Notes: generated from the letters alone by a model not told the origin. A DNA stretch of 64,000 bases from Turicibacter bilis (GCF_024499055.1 NZ_CP071249.1:1054001-1118000), one strand, 5' to 3'; shown: positions 8,555 to 17,094, counted from the stretch's first letter. Numbers and translations are program-made.

Positions 8555-8631
8555 TGGTGCCGGAAGCAGGACTTGAACCCGTGTATGCATGCGTGAAAGG
8601 CATGTGTGTTAAACCGCTTCACCAACGGGCC
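8555..8631 (-). pseudogene. Chimeric tRNA: 5' part Glu(TTC), 3' part Thr
   Basis: From its 5' end (8631) through the anticodon arm the gene equals tRNA-Glu(TTC). From the T loop to the CCA it equals tRNA-Thr(TGT). The switch falls in the shared T-arm bases GAACCCG (plus strand, about 8575-8581). The acceptor strands no longer pair: GGCCCGT faces TTCCGGC and only two or three of seven positions match. It is therefore very unlikely to be a functional tRNA. It occupies the place of Thr-Val-Glu in array 1 and Thr-Glu in array 3, which suggests recombination between neighbouring tRNA genes or, less likely, a mis-assembly. Confidence 0.85.
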
Positions 8632-8645
8632 ATTAAATCATTTAA

Positions 8646-8722
8646 TGGCGCGCCCAAGAGGAGTCGAACCCCTAACCTTTTGATCCGTAGTCAAACGCTC
8701 TATCCAATTGAGCTATGGGCGC
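8646..8722 (-). tRNA. tRNA-Arg(ACG)
   Basis: Anticodon loop CTACGGA (A34, expected to become inosine), acceptor GCGCCCA/TGGGCGC, encoded CCA. Confidence 0.95.
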
Positions 8723-8730
8723 TATTTAGT

Positions 8731-8819
8731 TGGTGCCTAGGGCCGGAATCGAACCGGCACGGGTGTCACCACCCGCAGGATTTTAAGTCCTGTGCGTCTA
8801 CCAGTTCCGCCACCCAGGC
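8731..8819 (-). tRNA. tRNA-Leu(TAA)
   Basis: Same as 4485-4573. Confidence 0.95.
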
Positions 8820-8858
8820 ATTTCATTTATTTCAAGGCACGCGCCTATTTCTTAAAAA

Positions 8859-8934
8859 TGGTGTCCTGCAGAGGACTCGAACCTCTGACCCTCTGATTAA
8901 AAGTCAGATGCTCTACCAACTGAGCTAGCAGGAC
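8859..8934 (-). tRNA. tRNA-Lys(TTT)
   Basis: Same as 4613-4688. Confidence 0.95.
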
Positions 8935-8943
8935 TTTTTAAAA

Positions 8944-9019
8944 TGGCGGTCCAGACGGGAATCGAACCCGCGATCTCCTGCGTGACAGGCAGGCATGTTA
9001 ACCGCTACACCACTGGACC
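8944..9019 (-). tRNA. tRNA-Asp(GTC)
   Basis: Same as 5123-5198. A second copy at 9115-9190 flanks the same tRNA-Phe. Confidence 0.95.
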
Positions 9020-9028
9020 TTTATTGAA

Positions 9029-9104
9029 TGGTGGCTTGGGACGGAATCGAACCGCCGACACAAGGATTTTCAGTCCTTTGCTCTACCGACTGAGCTACCA
9101 AGCC
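9029..9104 (-). tRNA. tRNA-Phe(GAA)
   Basis: Same as 5037-5112. Confidence 0.95.
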
Positions 9105-9114
9105 TTTTTTAAAA

Positions 9115-9190
9115 TGGCGGTCCAGACGGGAATCGAACCCGCGATCTCCTGCGTGACAGGCAGGCATGTTAACCGCTACACCACTGGACC
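9115..9190 (-). tRNA. tRNA-Asp(GTC)
   Basis: Second Asp copy in array 2. Its neighbourhood 9029-9479 matches 5037-5487. Confidence 0.95.
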
Positions 9191-9193
9191 TTT

Positions 9194-9269
<76 letters not shown>

Positions 9270-9290
9270 ATGTTATATTTAAATTTAATA

Positions 9291-9383
9291 TGGCGGAGGA
9301 AGAGGGATTCGAACCCCCGCGACGCTTTCACGCCCTGTCGGTTTTCAAGACCGATCCCTTCAGCCGGACTTGGGTATTCCTCC
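9291..9383 (-). tRNA. tRNA-Ser(TGA)
   Basis: Same as 5299-5391. Confidence 0.95.
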
Positions 9384-9402
9384 ATTTTATCCATATTCTC
9401 TT

Positions 9403-9479
9403 TGGTAGCGGAGGAGGGACTCGAACCCCCAACCTCACGGGTATGAACCGTACGCTCTAGCCAGTTGAGCTACTCCGCC
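9403..9479 (-). tRNA. Elongator tRNA-Met(CAT)
   Basis: Same as 5411-5487. Confidence 0.88.
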
Positions 9480-9498
9480 TTTTGTTATTTATTTTTAA

Positions 9499-9575
9499 TG
9501 GTCGGGAAGACAGGATTCGAACCTGCGACCCCCTGGTCCCAAACCAGGTGCTCTACCAAGCTGAGCCACTTCCCG
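9499..9575 (-). tRNA. tRNA-Pro(TGG)
   Basis: Same as 5606-5682. Confidence 0.95.
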
Positions 9576-9583
9576 AACTTTTA

Positions 9584-9660
9584 TGGCGCGCCCAAGAGGA
9601 GTCGAACCCCTAACCTTTTGATCCGTAGTCAAACGCTCTATCCAATTGAGCTATGGGCGC
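9584..9660 (-). tRNA. tRNA-Arg(ACG)
   Basis: Same as 8646-8722. In array 1 the position before Leu is taken by 5S-Asn instead. Confidence 0.95.
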
Positions 9661-9668
9661 TATTTAAT

Positions 9669-9757
9669 TGGTGCCTAGGGCCGGAATCGAACCGGCACGG
9701 GTGTCACCACCCGCAGGATTTTAAGTCCTGTGCGTCTACCAGTTCCGCCACCCAGGC
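9669..9757 (-). tRNA. tRNA-Leu(TAA)
   Basis: Same as 4485-4573. Confidence 0.95.
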
Positions 9758-9796
9758 ATTTCGTTTATTTCAAGGCACGCGCCTATTTTTTGAAAA

Positions 9797-9872
9797 TGGT
9801 GTCCTGCAGAGGACTCGAACCTCTGACCCTCTGATTAAAAGTCAGATGCTCTACCAACTGAGCTAGCAGGAC
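9797..9872 (-). tRNA. tRNA-Lys(TTT)
   Basis: Same as 4613-4688. Confidence 0.95.
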
Positions 9873-9877
9873 ATCAT

Positions 9878-9952
9878 TGGCTGGGCTAGCTGGATTCGAA
9901 CCAGCGCATGACGGAGTCAAAGTCCGTTGCCTTACCGCTTGGCTATAGCCCA
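9878..9952 (-). tRNA. tRNA-Gln(TTG)
   Basis: Same as 4694-4768. Confidence 0.95.
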
Positions 9953-9959
9953 ATGTTTA

Positions 9960-10035
9960 TGGTGGAGGATGACGGGCTCGAACCGCCGACCCTCTGCTTG
10001 TAAGGCAGATGCTCTCCCAGCTGAGCTAATCCTCC
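9960..10035 (-). tRNA. tRNA-Val(TAC)
   Basis: Same as 4112-4187. Confidence 0.95.
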
Positions 10036-10041
10036 ACTTAA

Positions 10042-10118
10042 TGGTGACCCGTACGGGATTCGAACCCGTGTATGCATGCGTGAAAGGCATGTGTGTTAAA
10101 CCGCTTCACCAACGGGCC
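10042..10118 (-). tRNA. tRNA-Glu(TTC)
   Basis: First gene of array 2 in transcription order; same as 4194-4270. Confidence 0.95.
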
Positions 10119-10141
10119 TGTTCCCTTAGTGCGACTTGATT

Positions 10142-10170
10142 ATCTTATCATCTTTGTCGACTTCTGTCAA
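10142..10170 (-). promoter_or_regulatory. Promoter of tRNA array 2
   Basis: -35 TTGACA (10165-10170), -10 TAAGAT (10142-10147), spacer 17. A second, weaker promoter-like stretch follows upstream near 10225-10260. Confidence 0.85.
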
Positions 10171-10334
10171 ACACTTTTTTATCTTTATTTTCTTTTCTTC
10201 TTATTGCTATTCAACGCTGTATTATAATTATCATTATTGTTGAATAGCATCAAATGTTTTCTGTCTGATTTCTATTAGAAGCCTTACTTTTCTTCAAAAA
10301 AAGGTCAATTCTAACAAATATATACATTACAATC

Positions 10335-10355
10335 AAAAACACCTTAAATGATGTT
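10335..10355 (-). terminator. Weak terminator of tRNA array 3
   Basis: Degenerate relative of the other array terminators: AACATC and GGTGTT can still pair, followed by TTTTGATT. Confidence 0.5.
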
Positions 10356-10366
10356 AATAATCATAT

Positions 10367-10440
10367 TGGAGCGGGTGAAGAGAATCGAACTCTCACAGTC
10401 AGCTTGGAAGGCTGAAGTTCTACCATTAAACTACACCCGC
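10367..10440 (-). tRNA. tRNA-Gly(TCC)
   Basis: Same as 3779-3852; last gene of array 3. Confidence 0.95.
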
Positions 10441-10444
10441 GTAT

Positions 10445-10521
10445 TGGGGCGACTGATGGGAATCGAACCCACGAATGTCGGAGCCACAATCCGATGCGTT
10501 AACCACTTCGCCACAATCGCC
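10445..10521 (-). tRNA. tRNA-His(GTG)
   Basis: Same as 3857-3933. Confidence 0.95.
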
Positions 10522-10522
10522 A

Positions 10523-10596
10523 TGGCAGGGGTGGCAGGAATCGAACCCACACTAACGGTTTTGGAGACCGCTGTTCTACCGTTAAACTACACCCCT
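10523..10596 (-). tRNA. tRNA-Trp(CCA)
   Basis: Same as 3935-4008. Confidence 0.95.
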
Positions 10597-10610
10597 ACTT
10601 ATTTAATTAA

Positions 10611-10686
<76 letters not shown>

Positions 10687-10694
10687 TTATATAA

Positions 10695-10771
10695 TGGTGA
10701 CCCGTACGGGATTCGAACCCGTGTATGCATGCGTGAAAGGCATGTGTGTTAAACCGCTTCACCAACGGGCC
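10695..10771 (-). tRNA. tRNA-Glu(TTC)
   Basis: First gene of array 3 in transcription order. Confidence 0.95.
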
Positions 10772-10794
10772 TGTTCCCTTAGTGCGACTTGATT

Positions 10795-10823
10795 ATCTTA
10801 TCATCTTTGTCGACTTCTGTCAA
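10795..10823 (-). promoter_or_regulatory. Proximal promoter of tRNA array 3
   Basis: -35 TTGACA (10818-10823), -10 TAAGAT (10795-10800), spacer 17. It is identical to the array 2 promoter, including the bases down to tRNA-Glu. Confidence 0.85.
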
Positions 10824-10876
10824 ACACTTTTTTATCTTTATTTTCTTTTTTTCTCATTGCTGTTCAACGCTTTATT

Positions 10877-10905
10877 ATATTATCATCATTGTCGAATAAT
10901 GTCAA
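10877..10905 (-). promoter_or_regulatory. Distal promoter of tRNA array 3
   Basis: -35 TTGACA (10900-10905), -10 TAATAT (10877-10882), spacer 17; 82 bases upstream of the proximal promoter. Confidence 0.8.
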
Positions 10906-10921
10906 ATGCTTTTTTCGAAAA

Positions 10922-10955
10922 TAAATAGGAGTAAAATTAATTGATTCTACTCCTT
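10922..10955 (-). terminator. Terminator of the PAP2 gene
   Basis: AGGAGTA and TACTCCT pair across the stop codon region and are followed by ATTTATTTT on the minus strand. Confidence 0.6.
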
Positions 10956-11782
10956 AGGCTAACCTTATTAAACAAATATGGATACAGACCAAAACCATAA
11001 AACGAAATAATCATATTGCTTATAAATTTTGCATAATCAGTTTCCACCATAAAACAGCTAAATAACATTTTTATGCTAAGAAGGGAGCTAATTCCTATTA
11101 TAAAGCACATGGTTCGCCTAAAAACACTTCTACTCAGCTGAAAATTGACATACCTCATTTCAAACCATATCCCCAATACGAAGCCACTATATCCTCCTAT
11201 TGATCTAGCAAAATCACTAGATGAATTAAAGATAGCAGGTAAGAATACCAATAACGTTAATAAATATAGTAATTTTCTATTTTCTACTTTCACAAACAAT
11301 CTATATGTAATATAGCTCATTAAGCTACCAATAATTATCCCACCTACAACATCTTTTGGATAATGTACTCCTAAATATAGTCGAGATAATCCAACTAATA
11401 TAATAATTAAGATAAAAAAAATAGAATACTTATATTTTTTTAATAAAAGATATAGTGCTCCGTAAGTTGAGGCTGCTGCTTGAGAATGACCACTTGGAAA
11501 TGAGTATCCTGTTGCGGTATGAACTCTAAGTGAGCGAATCCCTTCTTCACCAATTGGTCTTTTAGCTTTTACAATATTTTTGACTGTATTATTCAGCATT
11601 AAGCTACTAAACAAGGAGTAAGCAACATACTCTCCACTTGTTTTATCAATACACCAATATATTCCTAAAATTATAGAGATAATTAGTGAACTTTCACCAA
11701 GTATCGTTATCATTTCAAATAATTGATCTAAAAATGGTGTGTGAAAACTCTGAATGAATCTTAGAATATCTAGTTCCATCAT
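10937..11782 (-). CDS. PAP2-family membrane phosphatase
   Basis: The 281-residue integral membrane protein carries all three PAP2 (type 2 phosphatidic acid phosphatase) motifs: KNIVKAKRP at 68-76, PSGH at 96-99 and SRLYLGVHYPKD at 133-144, with catalytic histidines 99 and 140. About six to eight hydrophobic segments run through the protein. Members remove phosphate from membrane lipids such as undecaprenyl pyrophosphate or phosphatidic acid at the outer face of the membrane; the substrate cannot be read from the sequence. AAGGGGGAT lies before tandem ATG codons, so the start may be 11782 or 11779. It is a single-gene unit next to tRNA array 3. Confidence 0.88.
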   Translation of the reverse strand: MMELDILRFIQSFHTPFLDQLFEMITILGESSLIISIILGIYWCIDKTSGEYVAYSLFSSLMLNNTVKNIVKAKRPIGEEGIRSLRVHTATGYSFPSGHSQAAASTYGALYLLLKKYKYSIFFILIIILVGLSRLYLGVHYPKDVVGGIIIGSLMSYITYRLFVKVENRKLLYLLTLLVFLPAIFNSSSDFARSIGGYSGFVLGIWFEMRYVNFQLSRSVFRRTMCFIIGISSLLSIKMLFSCFMVETDYAKFISNMIISFYGFGLYPYLFNKVSLRSRIN

Positions 11783-11981
11783 GATATCCCCCTTTATTTA
11801 TTTTTTCATTACTAGCCCTATACGATAAATTAAATAAGACTATATAAACACTTTAACTCAAAATTTTTTTCTATTTTCTCTCTAATAGTCCTCTCTCCTA
11901 GTTTAGAAATATTATCATAATATATTTTATTATGTTAACATCCTACTTAGACCACCTATTACTCTCAGGATAACCATAAAT

Positions 11982-12012
11982 AAAAAATTCTCTTTTAAGA
12001 AGAGAATTTTTT
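11982..12012 (-). terminator. Terminator of the rhodanese gene
   Basis: AAAATTCTCTT and AAGAGAATTTT stem with T-run on the minus strand. Confidence 0.85.
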
Positions 12013-12298
12013 ATTTACTATAGTATTCAAGCATGCCACCTTCAACATTAATAACATCATAACCTAGATGTTCAAGATATTCTGTTACTCGAAAAGTACG
12101 GGCCCCCGATCGACAGATTAAATAATACGATATTTCTTTATTTAAAAAATCTTCTGGAGCTTGAAGTAATTCAGACATTGGAATATGTGTAGCTTGTGCT
12201 AATTTAGGCAGCGATAAGAACTCTATACTTTCTCGAATATCAATTAAGTTAATTGAATTTAAATTTGATTTTATATCATTAATATGGACTGATTTCAT
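12011..12298 (-). CDS. Rhodanese-like domain protein
   Basis: This is a single rhodanese domain of 95 residues. The active-site loop CRSGAR has its cysteine at residue 62 when the start is taken at 12298; NLIDIRE near residues 17-23 is the usual substrate-side motif. Such small proteins carry persulfide sulfur in the cytoplasm. An in-frame GTG three codons earlier is part of the AAGGTGA ribosome site, so the ATG at 12298 is preferred. It has its own terminator and no clear partner; the next gene upstream belongs to an insertion element. Confidence 0.85.
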   Translation of the reverse strand: MKSVHINDIKSNLNSINLIDIRESIEFLSLPKLAQATHIPMSELLQAPEDFLNKEISYYLICRSGARTFRVTEYLEHLGYDVINVEGGMLEYYSK

Positions 12299-12494
12299 TG
12301 TATTCACCTTGCTATCTTTTCATTCTAACACGTTATCTCATTAAATAACAATGTAATACTTTTTTTAAAAAAACACCAGTAGAACTGGTGGTTTTCTCTG
12401 CGGCTGAAAGCCTCTGTTACCGGCCAGGGCCAAAGGCCCTCTGAATCGGTTTCCCTTCTGCACCACTTTTACTCACTGATCCTAAAAGGATCTC

Positions 12495-12968
12495 TTATTT
12501 TTTCTTTGGATTTTTTTGTCCTGTAAATGGATCATATTCTTCAAATAAGGTTAGCTGATCTGCTAGATAATCTTCTCGAAGTTGATCTCTGATGTATTGT
12601 TCTATCTTCTTTCTATTCCTTCCTACTGTATCTACATAGTATCCTCGACACCAAAATTTTCGATTCCCATACCTATACTTTAAATGCGCATGTCTATCAA
12701 AAATCATTAAGCTACTTTTTCCCTTTAAATAGCCCATAAATGCGGATACACTTAGTTTTGGAGGAATACTGACTAACATATGAATATGATCTCGACATGC
12801 ATTTGCTTCAATAATTTCTACCCCTTTTCTTTGACAGAGTTCTCTAATGATTTGTCCAATACTTGCTTTATATTTTCCATAAATAGCTTGTCTTCTATAT
12901 TTCGGCGCAAACACAATATGGTATTTACAATTCCAAGTCGTATGTGCTAAACTGTTGTTGTCCTTCAT
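12495..12968 (-). CDS. tnpA: IS200-type transposase TnpA
   Basis: This 157-residue Y1 HUH transposase is close to the usual family length. The HUH motif is HIH at residues 61-63 and the catalytic tyrosine is Y125 within KKIEQYIRDQ. The family cuts and pastes single-stranded DNA at replication forks and recognises hairpins at the element ends. AGGAGG precedes the ATG but is held in a long inverted repeat (see 12967-13037). No TnpB accompanies it, which fits the IS200 subgroup. The frame looks intact. Confidence 0.92.
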   Translation of the reverse strand: MKDNNSLAHTTWNCKYHIVFAPKYRRQAIYGKYKASIGQIIRELCQRKGVEIIEANACRDHIHMLVSIPPKLSVSAFMGYLKGKSSLMIFDRHAHLKYRYGNRKFWCRGYYVDTVGRNRKKIEQYIRDQLREDYLADQLTLFEEYDPFTGQKNPKKK

Positions 12969-13037
12969 GGATAAACCTCCTAATGTATTGATAAAGTGGT
13001 CGGGAAACCTTTTTTATCTTATACATTAGGAGGTTTT
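12967..13037. promoter_or_regulatory. Inverted repeat that masks the tnpA ribosome site and ends incoming transcription
   Basis: AAACCTCCTAATGTAT and ATACATTAGGAGGTTT face each other over a loop of about 33 bases. In tnpA mRNA the stem would cover AGGAGG and so limit translation. Read on the plus strand the same stem followed by seven Ts is an intrinsic terminator. This dual role is known for IS200. Confidence 0.75.
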
Positions 13038-13106
13038 TTTATGTTTATTACCACGCTAAAAGCTTTTTAGAACCACCTGCATAGCAGGTGGTTTTCATTT
13101 ATACAA

Positions 13107-13140
13107 TAAAAAAGAGCCGATAGTTGATCGACTCTTTTTA
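13107..13140 (-). terminator. Terminator of the cold-shock gene
   Basis: AAAGAGTCGAT and ATCGGCTCTTT-type stem with T-run on the minus strand. Confidence 0.85.
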
Positions 13141-13142
13141 TT

Positions 13143-13343
13143 CTATAATTTTTGAACATTTGAAGCTTGAGGACCACGATTACCTTGTGTTACTTCAAAT
13201 TCTACTTTTTGTCCTTCTTCTAGTGTCTTAAATCCTTCTCCTTGAATTTCTGAGAAATGTACAAATACTTCATCACCATTATCTACTGTAATGAATCCGT
13301 AACCTTTGTCAGCATTAAACCATTTTACTGTTCCTATTGCCAT
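13143..13343 (-). CDS. csp: Cold-shock protein, CspA family
   Basis: This 66-residue single cold-shock domain has RNP1 KGYGFI at 13-18 and RNP2 VFVHF at 26-30. These proteins bind single-stranded RNA and DNA and act as RNA chaperones in the cytoplasm. The start has TTGGAGG nine bases upstream. The roughly 170 bases between this gene and the next terminator are free of coding sequence and could hold a long structured 5' leader, as is common for csp genes; I did not resolve a structure. Confidence 0.95.
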   Translation of the reverse strand: MAIGTVKWFNADKGYGFITVDNGDEVFVHFSEIQGEGFKTLEEGQKVEFEVTQGNRGPQASNVQKL

Positions 13344-13519
13344 ATTTGAAAAACCTCCAAAATATAAATCATATTAACTAGTTACCGTCATTTAAAATCG
13401 ATATCTTAAAATCTTCACTTGGTTAGATATGCTTTTAAGTGTAATGGAACTATCGCTTATATGATGGCCTTTTTTTAACTTAATATACATATTTTTAAAG
13501 TTTTATTTTAGTATAAATT

Positions 13520-13548
13520 TAAAAAGTGACCGTCAAAGGGCCACTTCT
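13520..13548 (-). terminator. Terminator of the THUMP methyltransferase gene
   Basis: AAGTGGCC and GGTCACTT stem, one G-U pair, then T-run on the minus strand. Confidence 0.75.
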
Positions 13549-13552
13549 TAAA

Positions 13553-14725
13553 TTATTCTTCTGTTGTTGTCTCTGTTTGAGCCATTACTACTCCATATTT
13601 TTGTTTTAAATTATTATCAAAGTATTGGTAGTAGCGTGTTAAGATACGTCCATTGTATAATTTACGGTTTTTATCTGCTTCACGACCAAATGCTTTTTCA
13701 AATTTAGAGAATGAAGTTAAGATATTAAAATCCCATGTTGATAATTTACGTTTCATCATTCCTAATTTTTTGTTTAATTTGAAGACTTCATCTTCTTCTC
13801 CGATACGCTCACCATATGGTGGATTTGTAATCATGTAGGCATACTTATAGTTTGAAGAGAATTTATGGAAATCTAATTGATGGAATTCAATTGATTTTGC
13901 TACTCCTGCCTTTTCAGCATTTTGACGCGCTGTACGTAAAACTTGAGGATCGATATCGTATCCGAACATGCGTAATGAGTTGTTTTTGATTGCCTTACGT
14001 GCACTGTCACGTACTTGTTCAAAGATTTCTTTATCCATTGAAGGCCACTCTTCACAAACGAAGTTACGATTTAATCCTGGTGCAATGTTGTTTCCGATTA
14101 ATGCCGCTTCGATTAAGATTGTTCCTGAACCACAGAATGGGTCAACTAATAAACGTTCTGGTTTCCAACGAGATAATAAAATTAATGAAGCTGCTAATGT
14201 TTCTTTTAATGGTGCTTCACCAGCAAATTCACGGTATCCACGTTTATGTAATCCTGGTCCTGTTGTATCAATTGTTAAAGTAACTACATCTTTTAATAAA
14301 GCTACTTCAATTTTATAAACTGGTCCATCTTCTGTGAACCAATCTTGGTTATAAGCACGTTGCATGCTTTTTACAACTGCTTTTTTAACGATAGCCTGAC
14401 AATCTGGTACACTATGTAATGTTGATTTAATTGATTTCCCAACAACGTGCATTTTTCCGTTCACCGGGATATATTGACTCCAATCAATCGCTTCTGTTTG
14501 ATTGAATAAGTCTTCGAATGTTGTTGCTTCAAATTCTGCTACTTTGATTAAGACACGATCAGCAGTACGTAACCATGTATTAGTAATTGCGATATCCATT
14601 TCGTCTCCTTCGAAATGAACTTTACCATTTTCTAATTTTAAGTCTTCATATCCTAGTTGTCTTAATTCTTTTGCTGTAACAGCTTCGATTCCAAATGTGG
14701 TCGTTGCAATTAATTGATAATCCAT
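13553..14725 (-). CDS. THUMP-domain 23S rRNA guanine-N2 methyltransferase (RlmL/YpsC type)
   Basis: The 390-residue protein has an N-terminal ferredoxin-like and THUMP RNA-binding region (about 1-155) and a Rossmann methyltransferase domain with DPFCGSGT at 195-202 and the N2-guanine methylase motif NPPYGER near residue 299. By family it should methylate a guanine of 23S rRNA using S-adenosylmethionine. The ATG at 14725 has AAGGAG upstream; an in-frame upstream start would add 13 residues without a ribosome site. It is alone in its transcription unit, downstream of the FUSC-like gene. Confidence 0.88.
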   Translation of the reverse strand: MDYQLIATTTFGIEAVTAKELRQLGYEDLKLENGKVHFEGDEMDIAITNTWLRTADRVLIKVAEFEATTFEDLFNQTEAIDWSQYIPVNGKMHVVGKSIKSTLHSVPDCQAIVKKAVVKSMQRAYNQDWFTEDGPVYKIEVALLKDVVTLTIDTTGPGLHKRGYREFAGEAPLKETLAASLILLSRWKPERLLVDPFCGSGTILIEAALIGNNIAPGLNRNFVCEEWPSMDKEIFEQVRDSARKAIKNNSLRMFGYDIDPQVLRTARQNAEKAGVAKSIEFHQLDFHKFSSNYKYAYMITNPPYGERIGEEDEVFKLNKKLGMMKRKLSTWDFNILTSFSKFEKAFGREADKNRKLYNGRILTRYYQYFDNNLKQKYGVVMAQTETTTEE

Positions 14726-14919
14726 ATTTCTATTTCTCCTTATCTTAAAGTAGCCATTCGTCATGGACGAATAGTTACTGAGATGACATTTATGTTCAAT
14801 ACACTTTTATTTTATCCATTTTCAAGAGCTCTCAAAACTCTGTTTTTAAGGTGGCCTAAAATACCATTTTTAAGTTTATCACTAATCGTCAAACGTGGCA
14901 ATAATTATCTTTTTATGTC

Positions 14920-15954
14920 TTATTGAAGATGTTGTAATTTTTCTACCACTAGATTTACTTTTTCACAGATTTTATGAATACGTTCAGCAAATGGATTTCC
15001 TATATCAAGATAGTGCTTTTCAACTTTTAAGTCATGTAAAGGCGGAACAATTGAATTCGTATAATCTGTCGATTCTAATACGACAATAACTTCTTCTAAA
15101 GAAAGTTCTAACTCTTTATCTAATACGACATCTGGTGTCGATTCTAATAAAAAGTTCAAGTCATACGTTAAATGATTAATATCTCGGTAAAGTTCAGCAA
15201 TTTCTTGTAGTTTATTCACTTCTTTTAGTTTGACTTCTTTTTTCAATATAGTAAATTCTGTTTTAAGGGCCTCAATGTTTGAATATACTAAGTCTAAATC
15301 ATTCATTTGTTGACTGAATAGCTGAATATAGCCTCTTTTTCCACGTGGTAATGTTCGTTGAAATACTTTCGCTGTATATATTAGGCCATTAAGGACTTGT
15401 TCATTGGCATATTGCAATCTCTTTTTAGCAAATTTACGATAGTATAGGTTTGAAAATATATAGTTATAAAATAACGCAATTAATACCCCTAAACCAAGGG
15501 CGATGATGCGTAAACGAAAGGTTAGCCATATGCTAGGTAATCCCGCTTCATTCACTTGTATATATTGAGTCATGTAAATCGATGTAAAGATGGCAACGGG
15601 CGAAACAAGACGCCAGTTAATTTTTAAGCAGACGTATAGTGTTAGAACCATTCCAATACTAATACTAAAAACATTAACTCCAAATGCTAGCACTAAGATT
15701 CCCGTAGCTGCGGCACCAATCGTCGAGGCAATCAATTGACTGACACCACTACGAACACCTGTTCGATTCAATGGTTCCAAATTGTACATGACTCCAAGTA
15801 AAACTGAAATCATATCTAACTGAGCAATTGGAAATTGTTTTCCGATGATATATCCTGTAGCGATAGCGAGTAGTGACTTTGTTAAATATAGTGGTGAGTC
15901 AAATAAGTAGGCTTCTTGACTTAAGCCTAATGTTTTACTAATCCTACGGTTCAT
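14920..15954 (-). CDS. FUSC/aromatic-acid-exporter-like membrane protein
   Basis: Of the 344 residues, the first half holds five or six hydrophobic segments (about residues 20-170) and the second half is soluble and helical. This is the layout of the FUSC-like/ArAE families of small-molecule exporters in Firmicutes. The helical half probably lies in the cytoplasm. The start at 15954 has GGAGG seven bases upstream; a longer frame to 16005 has none. The substrate cannot be told. It shares orientation, but no obvious operon, with its neighbours; a strong terminator lies 78 bases upstream. Confidence 0.65.
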   Translation of the reverse strand: MNRRISKTLGLSQEAYLFDSPLYLTKSLLAIATGYIIGKQFPIAQLDMISVLLGVMYNLEPLNRTGVRSGVSQLIASTIGAAATGILVLAFGVNVFSISIGMVLTLYVCLKINWRLVSPVAIFTSIYMTQYIQVNEAGLPSIWLTFRLRIIALGLGVLIALFYNYIFSNLYYRKFAKKRLQYANEQVLNGLIYTAKVFQRTLPRGKRGYIQLFSQQMNDLDLVYSNIEALKTEFTILKKEVKLKEVNKLQEIAELYRDINHLTYDLNFLLESTPDVVLDKELELSLEEVIVVLESTDYTNSIVPPLHDLKVEKHYLDIGNPFAERIHKICEKVNLVVEKLQHLQ

Positions 15955-16031
15955 ATATTCCTCCAAAGCGTATGTTTCTATGTTATAGCATGACCATTTT
16001 AACATATTTTACCCAAATTTGTGAAAACAAT

Positions 16032-16066
16032 AAAAAATCCATTCAATAAAATATTGAATGGATTTT
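16032..16066 (-). terminator. Terminator of the 16067 gene
   Basis: AAAAAATCCATTCAAT and ATTGAATGGATTTTTT form a 16-bp perfect stem with flanking T-runs in both directions. Confidence 0.9.
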
Positions 16067-16870
16067 TTATTTAATTTGAATGCTTCCATTAACTTGTTTC
16101 GTGTACTTAATGTTGTTGTTATCTAATAAACTTGTTAAAGCAAGCACAATTTGATTTGCAACTTCATTTTGATCACTAACAAATTGATTGTATGATTGAG
16201 TGATTTCTTCTGTCACACTTTCGCTACTTGTGACTTGATTGATAAGCTGATCTAAACTCATAAGTTTAAGATTTAATAGGCGTCCCATTTCACTAAAACT
16301 TTCATCTTTATTGGCAAGGAGTTCTTGTGTTTTATTGATGATATTTTGTTGCTGTGATTTTAATTCTTGAAGATAGGTTGGTGTAATATTGTTAGCGCCA
16401 ATATGTTCAGATAAACTTTTGTTGATATTGTTATGTAAAACCATAAGTTCGTCGTATTGTTCAATGTATTCTGTGACTGGACTTGTAGTCGTCATACCAA
16501 ATAAGCGATTGACAGTTTCTTGCGGGATGACACCCCCTGCATAAAGTAGAGTCAGTAAAACAACGACGAGCGGTAACCCAACAAGAAGACCTCGTAAGAT
16601 ATCTGAAAATTGATTTTGATTAGATAGATTGATGTCTGCCATTTGCGATTTGCGGCGTGTGGCACTGTATGGTGATTGTGATTTCCGATGCACAGACTGG
16701 GTGTATCCCCCGTATTGCCGACTCAAATCATGATTTGCTTTATATTGTGTTGACTCAATGTTGTGTTGATATGCTCGTACTTCATTCATTGATTGTTCTA
16801 GTTTTTCTTGTTCTTCTTCTTTCCAATGTTGGTACCAGTTGCGATAGTAGCTTTTATTTTTTGTGCCCAT
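16067..16870 (-). CDS. Membrane-anchored coiled protein, function unknown
   Basis: The roughly 267-residue product begins with a charged cytoplasmic part rich in Gln, Lys and Glu, has one transmembrane segment at about residues 93-117 (LLVGLPLVVVLLTLLYAGG), and ends in a Gln/Asn/Ser-rich helical domain likely outside. I do not recognise a family. The start is uncertain: ATG at 16870 has only a weak ribosome site, while a TTG at 16915 gives 15 more residues. A strong AAAGGGGG at about 16904-16911 points instead to a TTG of a 15-codon frame that overlaps the ATG, which could couple translation; that is conjecture. Confidence 0.6.
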   Translation of the reverse strand: MGTKNKSYYRNWYQHWKEEEQEKLEQSMNEVRAYQHNIESTQYKANHDLSRQYGGYTQSVHRKSQSPYSATRRKSQMADINLSNQNQFSDILRGLLVGLPLVVVLLTLLYAGGVIPQETVNRLFGMTTTSPVTEYIEQYDELMVLHNNINKSLSEHIGANNITPTYLQELKSQQQNIINKTQELLANKDESFSEMGRLLNLKLMSLDQLINQVTSSESVTEEITQSYNQFVSDQNEVANQIVLALTSLLDNNNIKYTKQVNGSIQIK

Positions 16871-17033
16871 CTGTCTCGTTGCAAAATCGCTTGATTTGCA
16901 ACTTCCCCCTTTCAAAAATGTTTGATTGTGTATTGATCCGGTTCATTTGCCTGTTACTAGAAGCATACGCCATTTAATGGATTGATATGATAAAGAATGA
17001 GGGAATTTCATTCGACTTTTTAAACTTTAAAGT

Positions 17034-17062
17034 TTGTAGTTATCTGCTAAATTTTATATAAT
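17034..17062 (+). promoter_or_regulatory. Promoter of the MFS transporter gene
   Basis: -35 TTGTAG (17034-17039) and -10 TATAAT (17057-17062), spacer 17, 32 bases before the ATG. Confidence 0.7.
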
Positions 17063-17094
17063 GATAACTAGTGACAATTTTATAAGGAGGATTT

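Larger units (their letters stand above)
12363..13096 (-). mobile_element. IS200/IS605-family insertion element
   Basis: A lone tnpA gene is flanked by terminal hairpins, the hallmark of this family, which has no terminal inverted repeats. One end holds a hairpin ACCAGT/ACTGGT at 12371-12390 and a second AGGGCC-AAA-GGCCCT near 12427-12442. The other end holds CCACCTGC-ATA-GCAGGTGG at 13073-13092. Exact cleavage sites cannot be set by eye. Confidence 0.82.
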
